DNA of 64,000 nucleotides from Magnaporthiopsis rhizophila (Eukaryota; Ascomycota; Sordariomycetes; Magnaporthales; Magnaporthaceae). The position numbers and the translations under genes were made by a program. The notes under the pieces are model-generated. The model did no database searches. It was given only the letters and a program-made list of their open reading frames with translations, and was not told the DNA's origin. Positions 32,301 through 43,800 of the stretch are shown here, in pieces; position 1 is the first letter of the stretch, and the number at the start of each line of letters is the position of its first letter. The DNA is taken from NCBI GenBank assembly GCA_003049465.1, contig PYSS01000008.1, forward strand, positions 372,001 through 436,000, in the 5' to 3' direction.

Positions 32301-35300
32301 GTCGCCAACGAAGGTGTCGTATCCCTGAAATTTAAAGCGTCATTAGTATCTCGACTTCATATTCAGACAACCCGAAACACATCCCCAGCTTGCTTGCTCT
32401 GGATTGAGCATCCCTGGACACGCGAGGGTCTGCATACCTCTGGGAGCCGCTGGATAAACTCATCAGCAAACGCCTCTCGACATGCCTCCTTGACGCGTGT
32501 CGCTTTGTCTTCCTCCGAAGAGTCTTCCCACTCGGTCCCTACGAGGCCGTACGCGACATTTTTGAAAATGGTGTCGTTGAAAAGGAAGGGCTCCTGCTGG
32601 ACTAGGCCGATCTGCGCTCGCCACCAAAACAGATCCATGTCCTTGAGCGGGCGTCCACCGATCTGTAAGATCCCGTTACGGAGCCAGAGGACCTGTTTTT
32701 TTTTTCGTTGGGAGGTTTTTTTTTTCATGATTCAGCCGAGATTTGACGCTATCACTGGCCTGAAAAAGGGGCACTGAAACGCACTTACACCAGCATTGCT
32801 CACAGGATCACCGTCCATCTCGTACCAGCGCTGCAGCAGCGCCACAACGGTGCTCTTTCCGGAGCCCGATGGCCCGACAATGGCCGTCACCTTGCCGGCG
32901 GGGAAACAGACTGTCAGGCCGTTCAGGATCCTCTGCAGCGGCCGCGCCGGGTAGGCGAAGTTGACGCGCGCCAGGACGATGTCGCCCGTCGCCGACGCCT
33001 CGGGCGCCTTGAGCCCGCTCGTCTTGGGCTTGGGAAACTCGTGGACCTTGCGGAAGATGCCTGCCGCATTCGCCGACCGCGCCGCGGCGCTGATGGGTGA
33101 GGTGAGCGTCCCAACGGCGCCCGTCATCATCATGACTGAGAGCAGTACGCTGATTTAAGAGAATATCTTAGCGGAGCAAGCTCGAGGGGGTGTTTCTTTT
33201 CAGCTGGGTTTGAAACAAAGAAGGTACTAACACGATCAAAACTTCGGGGCTTGTGATCTCGCCTCCCATGTACATCTTCAGGGAGTACCAGAAGCAGAGT
33301 GCGAAGGTTCTAACTCGTTAGTAACACTGGTATCAATACCCTTGTGGATGAACTGTGACATGGAAAGAATCGAGCTTACGAGTATATGGCAAAGTAGACT
33401 GCAGTTTTGTGGTGTTTCCGGTCTGTCAGCTACTACAGGTAGCATGTTAGATCCCAAGTTGCTTCAAAACTCACCAGGCGCCTGCTGACAGGCCACGAGC
33501 GGCGACAGCCTCAACCCCTTGCGGCAGCCCTGGTCGACAAACGCGTCGTACCGCCTCGCCATCTTGTCCTCGGCCCCGCAAGCGGCGACCATGCGGGCGG
33601 ACGAGAAGACCTCGCTGGCGACGGCGGAGGCGGCGATCTCGCAGCGCTGCACGTGGTTCATGACGCGCACCAGAAGCGGCGTCGTGACGGCGTAGACGGC
33701 CCCGATGAACACCAGGCCGCTGCAGGTCACCAGCGTCAGCTTCCAGCTGTACAACAGCGAGATGACGAGGCCCGAGACCACGAGCGAGACGGCCTGCAGC
33801 AGCACCGCCACGTTCTCAGCCACGCCCTGCTGCAGCGTGCTGGCCAGGATCGTGATGACGGCGGCCGTCTGGCCGGGAGCCAGTGTGTCGAGCATGGACA
33901 CGCGCATCGAGAAGACGGCACGCATGTACTCGAGACGGATTGCGGCGGACATGCGGAGGCTGCTCATTCGGAAACCGAGCTGGAATTCAAGGGCAAAGAA
34001 GCGGTGTTTAGTTCTGGGTGTTTCAAGGACCTCCGATACTAATGACATGGGCTAAACTCACATATGCAATGTAGCTGAATGTAAAACGGGCAATGAACAG
34101 GTAGACCAGGTATAGTCTGCAAACATCACAGACAGATCAGCGCAAAGCCCCTGGGCTATTTATCATGGGACACTGGTGGCGGAGGTTAAAGCTGTATGAC
34201 TGCCTACACGCATTGGATGATGAGAGCTCGAAACTGTTGCTGTGTTTGGTCAGGCCCTAGCTGGTGATTGTATCCTGTGAATGATGCAAAGACCTTGCCT
34301 ATTGGACCGCCGTGTCAGCAAAGGCTAGGTCCCAATGTTTTGACGACAGCCGCACGTCAACACGTACCAAAAACAACATTCATCACGGGCATCGTGATCC
34401 CCGAGCAGATGGACACCACGACGGACGCCAGGATGAGAAGCCGATCAAGCCACGTCGAGTGTGAAAATATCCACTGTTGCCCAGGAAGCTACGGGTTAGT
34501 ACAGCGAGGGGGGTTATCGGAGAGAGAACGATGCATGATCTAACCATGTAGTTCTTAAATGCCGTCTTGGGATCCGTCTTAAGGCCCCACGAGCCACTCT
34601 CGGCCTTCCCAGCTGCCAGTGCGCCAGCAATCGCCCCTGCCCCGACCCCGGCTGTGGCTCCGGCGCCGCCGGCTCCGGCTCCGGCTGGAGGAAGACCGAG
34701 CCCCATTCCAGGGGTTCCGGCCCCAAGCCCAGCCCCAGCCCTAGCCCCTCCGCCGACTCCGGCGGCACTTGCTGCACCCCAAGGCATGCCGGCCCCGGCC
34801 CCGGTCCCGGCACCGGCACCGGCACCGGCCGCGGCCCCTCCCCAGCCCCAAGCCATCGCAGTCCCGCCGGCCGCGTTGGAAGCGGGGGCAAGGGTGGCAG
34901 CGGACGGGCTGCTGGACAGGACGCCGGGTGTCAGCGTGGTAGCCGACGACTTGGCCGACACGCGGCCGGCCCCGGTCCCAGCCGTCGTCGGCGTAGTTGA
35001 CGATGCCTCGGCTGGCAAGGGCCCATGCTGCTGCTGCTGCTGCTGCTGCCTGCTGCCTGCTGGCGGCGAACCAGCGTCAGCCATATTTTTGTTGTTGTTG
35101 CTGTTGCCGCCGCCACCGTGGCTGGCTACCAGGCCGGGGGGAAGGGACGAGAGTGGCGACGGGTGCGGCAGCGCCTTGCCCTCATCAATCGTCGGCATAG
35201 GGGGTACGGCGGCGGCTGTGACAGGCGCTGCGGATCCCTCCGCCAACGGCGCGGTGGCTATTGCCTTGATATTGGCGGCGGCCATGTCCCCTGTTGGCAG

Positions 35301-35309
35301 TTGTGACAT
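29360..35309 (-). CDS. Full-size ABCB (MDR-type) ABC transporter
   Basis: Seventeen exons fit in frame: 35309-34545, 34488 (or 34473)-34368, 34298-34208, 34116-34062, 33979-33475, 33398-33380, 33309-33232, 33149-32789, 32692-32438, 32324-31697, 31616-31438, 31352-30773, 30700-30675, 30609-30570, 30501-30308, 30227-29469, 29386-29360; about 1555-1560 residues. The layout is TMD1-NBD1-TMD2-NBD2. NBD1 has GPSGSGKST, LSGGQRQRLAIARA and ILILDEATSAID. NBD2 has GPSGSGKTT, LSGGQKQRLSIARAL and LLLLDEATSSLDS, so both ATP sites look competent. The first roughly 240 residues are a low-complexity Ala/Gly/Pro extension with a Gln run, unusual for the family, before DPKTAFKNYM and span 1 (STWLDRLLILASVVVSICSG). 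Known of the family: plasma-membrane efflux of drugs, lipids or metabolites. It lies next to an FSH1 hydrolase and HR-PKS, so product export is plausible but unproven. Confidence 0.9.
34546..35309 (-). repeat. Low-complexity Ala/Gly/Pro/Gln coding exon of the ABC transporter
   Basis: Exon 1 of the transporter is built of imperfect GCT/GCC/GGC/CCG-type repeats (given-strand 34615-34860). It also has a CAG/CAA run coding for about seven Gln near 35030-35050 and an Asn/Lys cluster near 35090. The open frame is unbroken and splices in phase into TMD1. Confidence 0.75.
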
Positions 35310-36126
35310 GTTTGATAGCAAGCAGCAGACGGCGCACCAGGCGTTATGGTGCTACGGCTAGAAAACTGAGCCCTTAGCGAGCTACGGACAGATATTAGGC
35401 GCCTGTTGTAACCCCTTCCCGCAACGCACACAGCTGCTGTAATGGCGGCTGTAAAGCCCTGAACTCTGACTGTCTGTCCGAGAGGACCGATCAAGGCCAA
35501 ACTCACGCTCACTCAACTCACCGCCTTACAAAAGCGGGCACCTAAGCATACACACTATTGGCGACACTCATGATCGAGACTTTCCAAGGGGAGTAATGTC
35601 ACATGCCCCATTCGAGAGTAGGCGGTAGGTAGGTGAAGCGAGAGAGAGAGAGGTGGCCGATAGTGCAAAAAACGGCTGGTTCGCCAGAGATAACAAGCCG
35701 TCTGGCATAGATAGGCCAAAGAGGGCATACGCAATACGCCTGTCGCCTTGAGGTAGAGCTAGAAGCAGCAAGCCTGAGCCCTGCAGGAACGCAACAGCCA
35801 CGTAACTAACTCCCCCGCTCTCTCTGCCTTCAGGCTGCCATGCTCCGTCTCAACGATCTTCCGCCTCGCCCGATCTTACCTTGCTGCGTCGGAGGACGGG
35901 ACCTGTCTAGGCCCGTCCGCCCGCCCGCCAGGGGGTCGGGTAAAAAACAACAGTAGAAAATGGAGTGTGGGTTTTTCGGTCGTCGGCAAAATGGCACGCC
36001 GCTGCACCCCGGACCTCGGGCGCCGTTGGCCCAGACCTCTGTTATATGAAGTTCAATTTACGTAGACACTCATTCGGTGGGAAGGGGTACATAGACCGGT
36101 CACGAAAGAAACACACCACGCACATA

Positions 36127-36127
<1 letters not shown>

Positions 36128-36167
<40 letters not shown>

Positions 36168-36170
36168 NNN

Positions 36171-36207
<37 letters not shown>
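36128..36207. other. Poly(A) tract with assembly gap (NNN at 36168-36170)
   Basis: A runs on both sides of three N's. This is most likely a homopolymer at which the assembly was bridged, so the true length is unknown. Confidence 0.9.
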
Positions 36208-36209
<2 letters not shown>

Positions 36210-36672
36210 GGACAGGCACAGCTCGGTTGTGTTGTTGATCTCCCTAGACATTGGTAATGGTGGGAAGGCAGACTCATCCATCCCGAATGTCCCGTCCCCT
36301 TATTTGATTCCCCTTCCCATGTCGGCGGCGGCCGGAAGGAAAGGGGTGGGGGGTACGGGCCATCACGTACCGGGGTGCCAGAATCGGTAAAATGCATCCA
36401 TCATGTTTTGCGTGACCCATCAAAAAAGAAGTTGGCGGCATCTCGAGGCACAATAACAAAATCTGGTTCCGACATTGGCCACGCAAACCTGCCGGCGAGG
36501 CGACCATCCATCCATACAATTTGGTACGACCCCATAGTTTTCCTGTTACACCCGGACTTTTCCTCTAGAAAGGATCGCAACGTACAACCCCCAGGTGTGT
36601 AGATGGGAATCTTTCGGCTGACAGGAACGGCGGCAGCTTCCCCTTTTGGACCAGAGCCCTCTTTGGACGTTC

Positions 36673-36702
36673 TGGTGGTGGTGGTGGTGGTGGTGGTGGT
36701 GG
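36673..36702 (+). repeat. (TGG)n microsatellite
   Basis: About nine or ten TGG units followed by further G runs (GGGTGGGGG). Not inside a supported gene. Confidence 0.88.
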
Positions 36703-37445
36703 GTGGGGGTTTCATCAAGATGCCGCCGCCACACCACCACTAATGTACGCTGAATGGCCTTATCAAAACTGCCCGACCACCCACATTTCATGCAGGGATG
36801 GCTCTACGGCTATTTTGCCGTCCCATATGCCGGCTTTAGTGTGCTTTGGCGCCTGCAACCCTATTGAGCCGCCGAGTTTACCTACCTTATCTTTTCTCTC
36901 GGCTACCGATTTACCCAGGATGTTTATCTCGACGGCCATTGACATTCGCAGTGCGGGTTGGATATTGTAGATTACAGCTTGCCAATGCTATTCCCTCGTT
37001 TCAGATTACCTAGGGTCTGGTTTCTCCGCACTCTGTCGCCTTCGCATGGCCAAGCTTTGTGAGCATGTGCTCTTGCCCTTCTGTGCAGGCAGCGGTGCGA
37101 TTCCCACGGAAAAGAAAGATCGCATGACACTCGCGCCGCGGCACTTGTAACCCCTCAAGACTTGAGAGATCTACAGTGGCCATCTGGCAATCTGCACACG
37201 TGCATCTCAAAGGAAGAATCCCTGGGGTATAGCAGATCTCCGCCTGTATCCGATCGTGGGTTTTATTTTTTCGTATATCGAAGAAATGGTGCGGTGAAAA
37301 CATGTGGTATACTTTATCCCAACTCTCAATGGGGTCGAATTAGAGAGCGAAGAGGCAAAAGACAAGACAAGACGAAGCAGCGGGGTTTGAATAAGAGACA
37401 TCCTGGGAAATGCCGACGAGATCAGACACAAAGAGCTCTGGTCAC

Positions 37446-38437
37446 CTATTTGATCTCGTATTCGGCCTTGGCCGTCCGAATGATGTCTCCCAGCTCCTTC
37501 ACCGTTTCCTTGTCACGCGGGATCGTGTGGCCCTTTGCGTGGTCGAACAGGTAGGCCGTGTCGGGGTCGCACACATTGTACAGCGCCATGGACCCGTGGA
37601 GGTAAGGGTCCAGGGAGCCAACTGAAAGCCAGCCCAAGCCTGTTAGCCAAAAAAAAAAAAAAAGGGAAAAATCGGGATTCGGGAAGAAAAACCTACTGAT
37701 GTGGCATGTCGGAATCGTGATCATGGTCTCGCTCTCATCGCTCAGGACCACCCAGTGCGTCTCTGGGTCGATCGGGGGCCAGCCGCCGAAGAAGAGGGCA
37801 TATCGGAACATGGGCTTGATGCCCTTCTTCTTCATCCGCCTCTCCTCGTGCAAAAGCAGCGTCGCGGCCACGGTAGCTCCCTCCGAATAGCCGATGATGG
37901 CGTCGAAGGGGCCGTCCTTTTCCATAATGTCCACTAGGTACTCGATCGCCGCGCGAAAGCTCTTGTAGCTGCTGGAGAGGCCTTCGGACATGAGCTCACG
38001 CATGGTATCCTCGGGTGTTTCACCCTCTGGGAAGTCCCGGATGCGATCAAGGATATCGTCCTCGCCCGACGTGGCTGTGGGCTCGTCCGGCTCGATGAAG
38101 CGGTAATACGGAGGCTTGCCAAAGTATTCGTTAAGCCCGTCCGGGGGGACTGCCTTGCACGGGCCATGGATAAAGTGGAATGTGGCCGTGTTGTCCGACG
38201 TGAGCTCCTGGACGATTGGTGCTGCGGCAACGACGTGATGTTAGTCTGGTTGCGAGTACACACACCTCCAGTGTCTTGCCACCCGCCTGCTGAGACTCAC
38301 CTAGCTGAACCTGAAATTTCTGTCCAACGGAAACAATGCGGTTAGACCATGTCTTCAGGCAATGTCAGTTCTTGGGACTCATGGCGGATGCTTACATCGG
38401 CGCTGCCGTAGGCACCAGGAAGGCAGAGGAACCTCAT
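37446..38437 (-). CDS. FSH1-type serine hydrolase (alpha/beta hydrolase), possible PKS chain-release enzyme
   Basis: Exons 38437-38396, 38319-38301 (19 bases), 38221-37697 and 37621-37446 join in frame to 253 residues. The start MRFLCLPGAYGSAD is typical of fungal FSH1 proteins and continues KFQVQLAPIVQELT across the two small introns. The nucleophile elbow GYSEG puts the serine at about residue 133. A late DPDTAYLFDHAKGHTIP carries the expected His region. No signal peptide. Known of the family: the fungal FSH group includes LovG, which releases lovastatin's nonaketide from its HR-PKS. Here it lies divergently beside an HR-PKS that ends at its ACP, which suggests a similar role by inference. 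A general esterase role cannot be excluded. Confidence 0.9.
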
Positions 38438-40810
38438 CTCGAGTGTGCGGCTGGCGAAGGGATAGACGAGAAAAACTGGAAAGAGAAGAGAAGGGAGAGG
38501 AACTTGTAACCAAAAGAGAAACAAGCTGAGCGATCCGGGAGGTCAATGGGCTAGGAAGAGATTAGAAGTAGGGAATATAACTATAGGCGAGTACTGGCTA
38601 CTGAACGCGAGAGTAAGAAGGAGCAGTGATAAAGAAGAGTGAGCCAGGGTGGAAATTCGTTGCTCCGAGAGCGAGAGGGTCACAGGGAAATTTGAGATGC
38701 CTCGATTGTGGTATTATCGCAAGCGCATCCAGACTCCGTCCTTGGATCCTAGGGGGAGGAAATCATCCGGGGTGGGATCGACAGTATGCGGAGGGCGGCA
38801 CGATGAGAGTGACAGGATATACAAGCTTCATAAGCGACGACGGAATCTGCAATACGGCCACCCCGCACATTGGCGGACCTGGTTTGAAGACGCCCCTTGC
38901 CCCCGGCCGCTTTCGGGTGTTGTATAAGTCGCCTCTCTGCAGCATATACTAAGTCCCCATTCCGTGCTGAAGACGGGAAGTAGACGACAGGGGCCCCTGC
39001 GACGGCATGCGCGTAGCCAGGTGGCAACGCGGGCAGTCGCCCAGAATCGCCCGGACTTCCGGGTGAGAGGGCGACTGGACGGGCAAGCGGCTTGCTTCAG
39101 GCGCTTGGCACGGGCGGGATGCCTATCGCCAGATATTGGTATTGGTTAGGCGTTCGCGGCAGGGCGCTCGGGAGATTCGGGCCTGCGCGTCTGGGCGAAA
39201 ACGAGTAACCAGATAACAAGATGGGCAAAGGAGATGGTGGTTCCGGTGGCAGATATCGAGCGACAGGCCACGGCTTCCCTGGCCTGGGCGTCGCCGGTCG
39301 GCCCGAGGTGACTGACGCTGGATGACTGGTTGGCGATCCTGGATGGAGGTAGCATCATTGAAGGGGCACAAGTGGCAACACGGTTGTTCGAGGTATATGG
39401 GGGAGACAGCCTCGAGAACTCGGCGCCATGACGAGCTTTGGGCGCTGGCCCTCGAATGGAGTGGACAGAATTTACGGAGTGTCGATCGCTCGAGATCGTG
39501 CGAGTACGCCTTTTTCTCCTGGACGCACACATGGCCGACGGAATCACAGCCCGGATGGGCCGGCGATGCTATCGCAAGCGGGGAATATGGCAGCTCATCT
39601 CCTGGCCGCTCGTCTATTGCGTAGACAGCGTCTACAGAGCGAGGCCGATGGCTCGACGAGGGGTCGTCGAGATCGTTACACACCATAGGGGCGGGCGCCG
39701 CGGCGTTCCGAATACTACTCGGTCGATCGGCGTGTATCGCGGACAGGGCGTGAGGGACGGAGGGGAGGAACGTACGTAATCGGAGACGGCGGGGCGTCGA
39801 GTATACAACTAAGCATGTGGACGCGTGTAGCTGCAGGATCAATATCAACAGAATGGGACTCACCTCTCAATCTCAAGCTGCCGGGGTATTAGCCAGAATG
39901 CGCCCCATTCTCGGGGATCAGCCAACTGGGAAGGGTCCCTCTGGGGTAGCATCTCAGCGCTGCGACGGCAGACTGCCGAGCAGGACAGCCGAGAGACCAA
40001 AGCTGTACCTGGCAATATCCCACCCGGCCAAGTACCGATACGCCCTTGCCGCCGGCCGGGGGACGGCATGATTAGGCGTGGGGAGCCTACTGGGATGGGT
40101 GACCTGACGTGGAGGCAAACCAAAGTGCACGTTTGCGGATCTTCGTCCAAATTAGCCGCGAGAACACGCGGCCTTGGCCAGCATTCAATTGAGGGTGGAG
40201 TTGAGTGCCAACCCGTTGCGGCCTTTGCCAAGATTGGGGACAGTCTAGGCCTTGAATTCGTCGTCTAGCACCACCAGGGGCTGCTTCGCGGAAGCGCAGG
40301 GCCATAGATCTTCCCCCAACAGGCGCGTGCTTGCAGACGGACTCGTTGGCCATTCTGGAGAATCGGGGATGGCCCCGGGGGCTTCCGCAAGTGTTCATTC
40401 CGTGCGTGCTTCGGGGTTTCGGCAGGTGGGTTCTCCCGAGACTGCCAATGTCACCCCTTGGTCCCCATCATAATGGGCATGACGGAGACCTTGATGCTGC
40501 TTAATCTGCTGCAAAAGCTAACTGAAGCAAGGTGTTCGTTCCTGAAGTGACGGTGCAAGAGTCTGCAGTCCAGGGTCCGGCCCGTGTCGGCGGTCAAGAG
40601 TCTTGTTCGAGATTGAGTGTAGGTGACGCTGTCCCAGCGTTGCTCGGCATATAAGCCAACCAGTAAAGCCACACCACAAACACCAAGACAGGTGCCGACT
40701 GTCTGCCCGAGAGCCTGCAAGAGCCCCTTTCTCCCCCGCACCCTAGCACAGAGGTTTTTGTGGCCGGAGCTGCCAGGAAGCTACAGAGATAAAGCACCCG
40801 GACCGAAGCG
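38438..40810. promoter_or_regulatory. 2.4-kb divergent region between FSH1 hydrolase and HR-PKS
   Basis: It lies between two divergent start codons and should contain both promoters. It is long for this role. The stretch 39100-40250 has several open frames on both strands (up to 246 codons on the reverse strand, 39123-39863) but none with a recognisable domain or splice-linked extension. It might be the remains of a lost cluster gene, or just regulatory DNA. Confidence 0.45.
40650..40655 (+). promoter_or_regulatory. Possible TATA element of the PKS gene
   Basis: TATAAG lies about 160 bases upstream of the PKS ATG in otherwise GC-rich DNA. Distance and sequence suit a fungal core promoter, but a chance match is possible. 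Confidence 0.3.
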
Positions 40811-43800
40811 ATGGCCCCTGGCGCCTGGTTACCGGACAGCCCAGGCGACAGCCCGACTTCGGAGACCGCCGCCAACGGCGGGTTCTTGAACGGCTACTGG
40901 GCCCGCCTCCGGGGTGCCGCAGTCGCCAGGCTCGGCACCGGCTTTCAGACAAACACCAATGGCTACGACAGCAGCCACCACCCAGATGACCATCCCAATG
41001 GGGACACCAATGGTCGTGTCAACGGCGTCGCCGGCGACCATGTAAACGACAATGGCAACAACCATGTCAATGGTGACTCCAGAGGAGACGCACCTCCGGT
41101 CAACGGTGCCGCTCCCCGCACCGCCGCTGGCGCGGAACCCACCAACGGGGTGAGAAACGGTGCTGCCACTAACGGCCACGGACCAGCTGCCGCACCAAAG
41201 AGGTCGACAGACCCCATCGCTATCGTGGGCATGTCGTGTCGAATGCCGGGAAATGTTTCCAGCGCCGACGAATTTTGGGAGCTGCTGTCACGGAACCGTT
41301 CCGGCTTCAGCGAAATCCCCAGGGAGCGTTTCAACCCGGCAAGCTTTTACCATCCCAACCCAGGCAAAGGCGGATGCTATACCCCTGTGGGAGGGAACTT
41401 CCTCAAGTGCGATCTGCGCGATTTGGATGCCCCGTTTTTCGGTCTGACGGAGAAGGAGGCTATATCGATGGACCCCCAGCAGAGGCTGCTTCTGGAGTGT
41501 ACTTTCGAAGCCCTAGAGAATGCCGGGATCCCCAAGCACCACATTGTCGGCAAGGACGTTGGCGTTTTCATCGGTGGATCGTTTCCTGAATATGAATCGC
41601 ATCTTTTCAGGGATAGCGACACGATCCCGATGCACCAAGCCACCGGTAAGTGCTGGCGTTGACAGGGAGGATCATAGTCCGCGGAAAGTTGTTGAAAAAT
41701 TGCTGACTGTTGAATACGTCTAAGGCTGCGCATATGCGATGCAGTCGAACAGAATATCCCACTTCTTCGACTTGAGGGGGCCGAGTTTCACCTCGGACAC
41801 GGCTTGCTCATCGAGCATGGTTGCAGTCCACCTGGCGTGTCAGAGCTTACGCGCCGGAGAGTCCAGTCTTGCACTGGTGGGAGGCTGTCATTTGAACATG
41901 TTGCCTGAATTCTGGATATCCTTCTCGACGTGCCGGTAAGTGACACAGACGTCGAACGAGCCCTGTTTGGCAAAGCAGAACTGACTAGGGCGTGCTTTGT
42001 CTTGCAGACTATTGTCAGACTCGGGAAAGTCGATGGCGTTCGATAGCAGGGGAAACGGCTTCGGGCGAGGCGAGGGATGTGCAATGATTGTCCTGAAGCC
42101 CTTGGAGCAGGCGCTCCGAGACAATGACGCGATCCGAGCCGTCATCGCTGGATCCGGCATCAACCAAGATGGCAAGACCCCGGGCATCACGATGCCAAAT
42201 GGGGACGCTCAGGGTAAGCCAAGTCCCTGTCTGCGGTGAACGAGCGGCTTCCTGCTGACTTGACTGGCCTCTCTCTTTTTTTCCCTTCCTCAGAGACCTT
42301 GATGCGACAGGTGTATCACAACTTCAACCTCAACCCCAGAGATTGCGGCTTCGTTGAAGCGCATGGAACTGGCACAAAAGTCGGAGACCCGATAGAGGCC
42401 ACGGCAATCCACAAGGTGTTCGGAAAGGGACGCACTGCGAGGGAGCCACTCTTGATAGGCTCAGTCAAATCCAACATCGGCCACTTGGAGGGTGCTTCAG
42501 GGATTGCCGGGATACTCAAAGGAGCCATGATGCTGGAGCGGAGCTTCGTGCTGCCCAATCACGACTTTAAGAGCCCGAACCCCAAGATCCCGTGGAAAGA
42601 ATGGAAGCTCAAGATCCCGCCGATGCAGAGGCCGTTCCCCCGCGACAAGAAGTATGTCAGCGTCAACAACTTCGGCTTCGGCGGCACCAACGCTCACGTC
42701 GTGCTCGAGGCTGCCCCGTTCCGGATGAAGGAGGAGTTGACGGCGAACGAGCTCGACAAGCAGCCCAAGTTGATCGTGTTCTCGGCCAACGACAAGACAG
42801 CCCTGCAGGCCGCCCTGAAAAACACCGTCATCTACTTCGAGCGACGGCCCGAGGCCTTCGAGGGGGCCCTGATGCGCAACGTTGCCTACACGCTGGGGCA
42901 ACGCCGGTCGTTGCTGCCATGGAGAGCCGCCATCCACGCGAGGGATTCCTTGTCGCTGGTAGAGGCTCTGAATGGAGGGCAGGCCACGCTGCACAAGGAG
43001 ATGGAGTCGGTTCGCATCGGGTACATCTTCACCGGACAAGGGGCCCAATGGTGGGCAATGGGCCGCGAGCTATACCCCCAGTACCCTGTCTTCGCCGACA
43101 GCCTTGATCGGGCCGACAGGTGTCTCGCCGGCCTCGGAAGCGGCTGGTCTCTTCTAGAGGAGCTGGCCAAGTCCGAATCGTCAAGCCTCGTGAGCGAAGC
43201 CCACATCAGTCAGCCGTCATGTACAGCGATCCAACTCGCCCTTGTCGATCTGTTGCGGAACTGGGGAGTGAAGCCGACAGCGGTGGCAGGTCACTCCAGC
43301 GGGGAAATTGGGGCAGCGTATGCCGCCGGAATCATCTCGTTCGAGTCTGCCGTCAAGATAGCGTACCACCGTGGCAGATTGATCCCTGTTCTGCGAGAAA
43401 AGTTTCCGGCACTCAAAGGCCGAATGATGGCCGTGGGCGGGAGCAAGGACGAGGTCCAACATCTGATCGATGAACTCGACGAGAGCCAAGTTCGGATTGC
43501 ATGCTTCAACAGTCCCTCAAGCCTGACGATATCAGGCGACGAAGTCGCGCTGGCAGCGCTGGAGAAGTTCGTAGAGCAGAAGCAGATGTTCAACCGGAGG
43601 CTGGTCGTTGACGTGGCATACCATTCCCACCACATGGACTTGGTGGCCAAGGAGTATCGTGCCGCCCTCGCCGACCTTCCAGCTCCCGTCTCTTCGAGTG
43701 TCAGGTTCCATTCCTCCCTCGATGGACGGCTGGTGGACGGCAAGGAGCTGCAGCCGAGCTACTGGGTCAACAACCTGACATGCCCAGTCAGGTTTTCGGA

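Larger units (their letters stand above)
35310..37445. other. Gene-poor 2.1 kb with assembly gap
   Basis: It should hold the ABC transporter promoter (next to 35310) and the 3' flank of the FSH1 hydrolase. It contains GGTAGGTAGGTG at 35624-35635, an A-rich tract with three N's (36128-36207) and a TGG repeat (36673-36702). ACCTACC and ACCTAGGG elements lie near 36880 and 37008. No open frame with recognisable features. Because of the gap, a small missing sequence is possible. Confidence 0.55.

Noticed and set aside
39123..39863. 246-codon reverse-strand frame between hydrolase and PKS
   Set aside because: No domain, no splice-linked extension, overlapping frames of similar quality on the other strand; kept only as part of the spacer finding.
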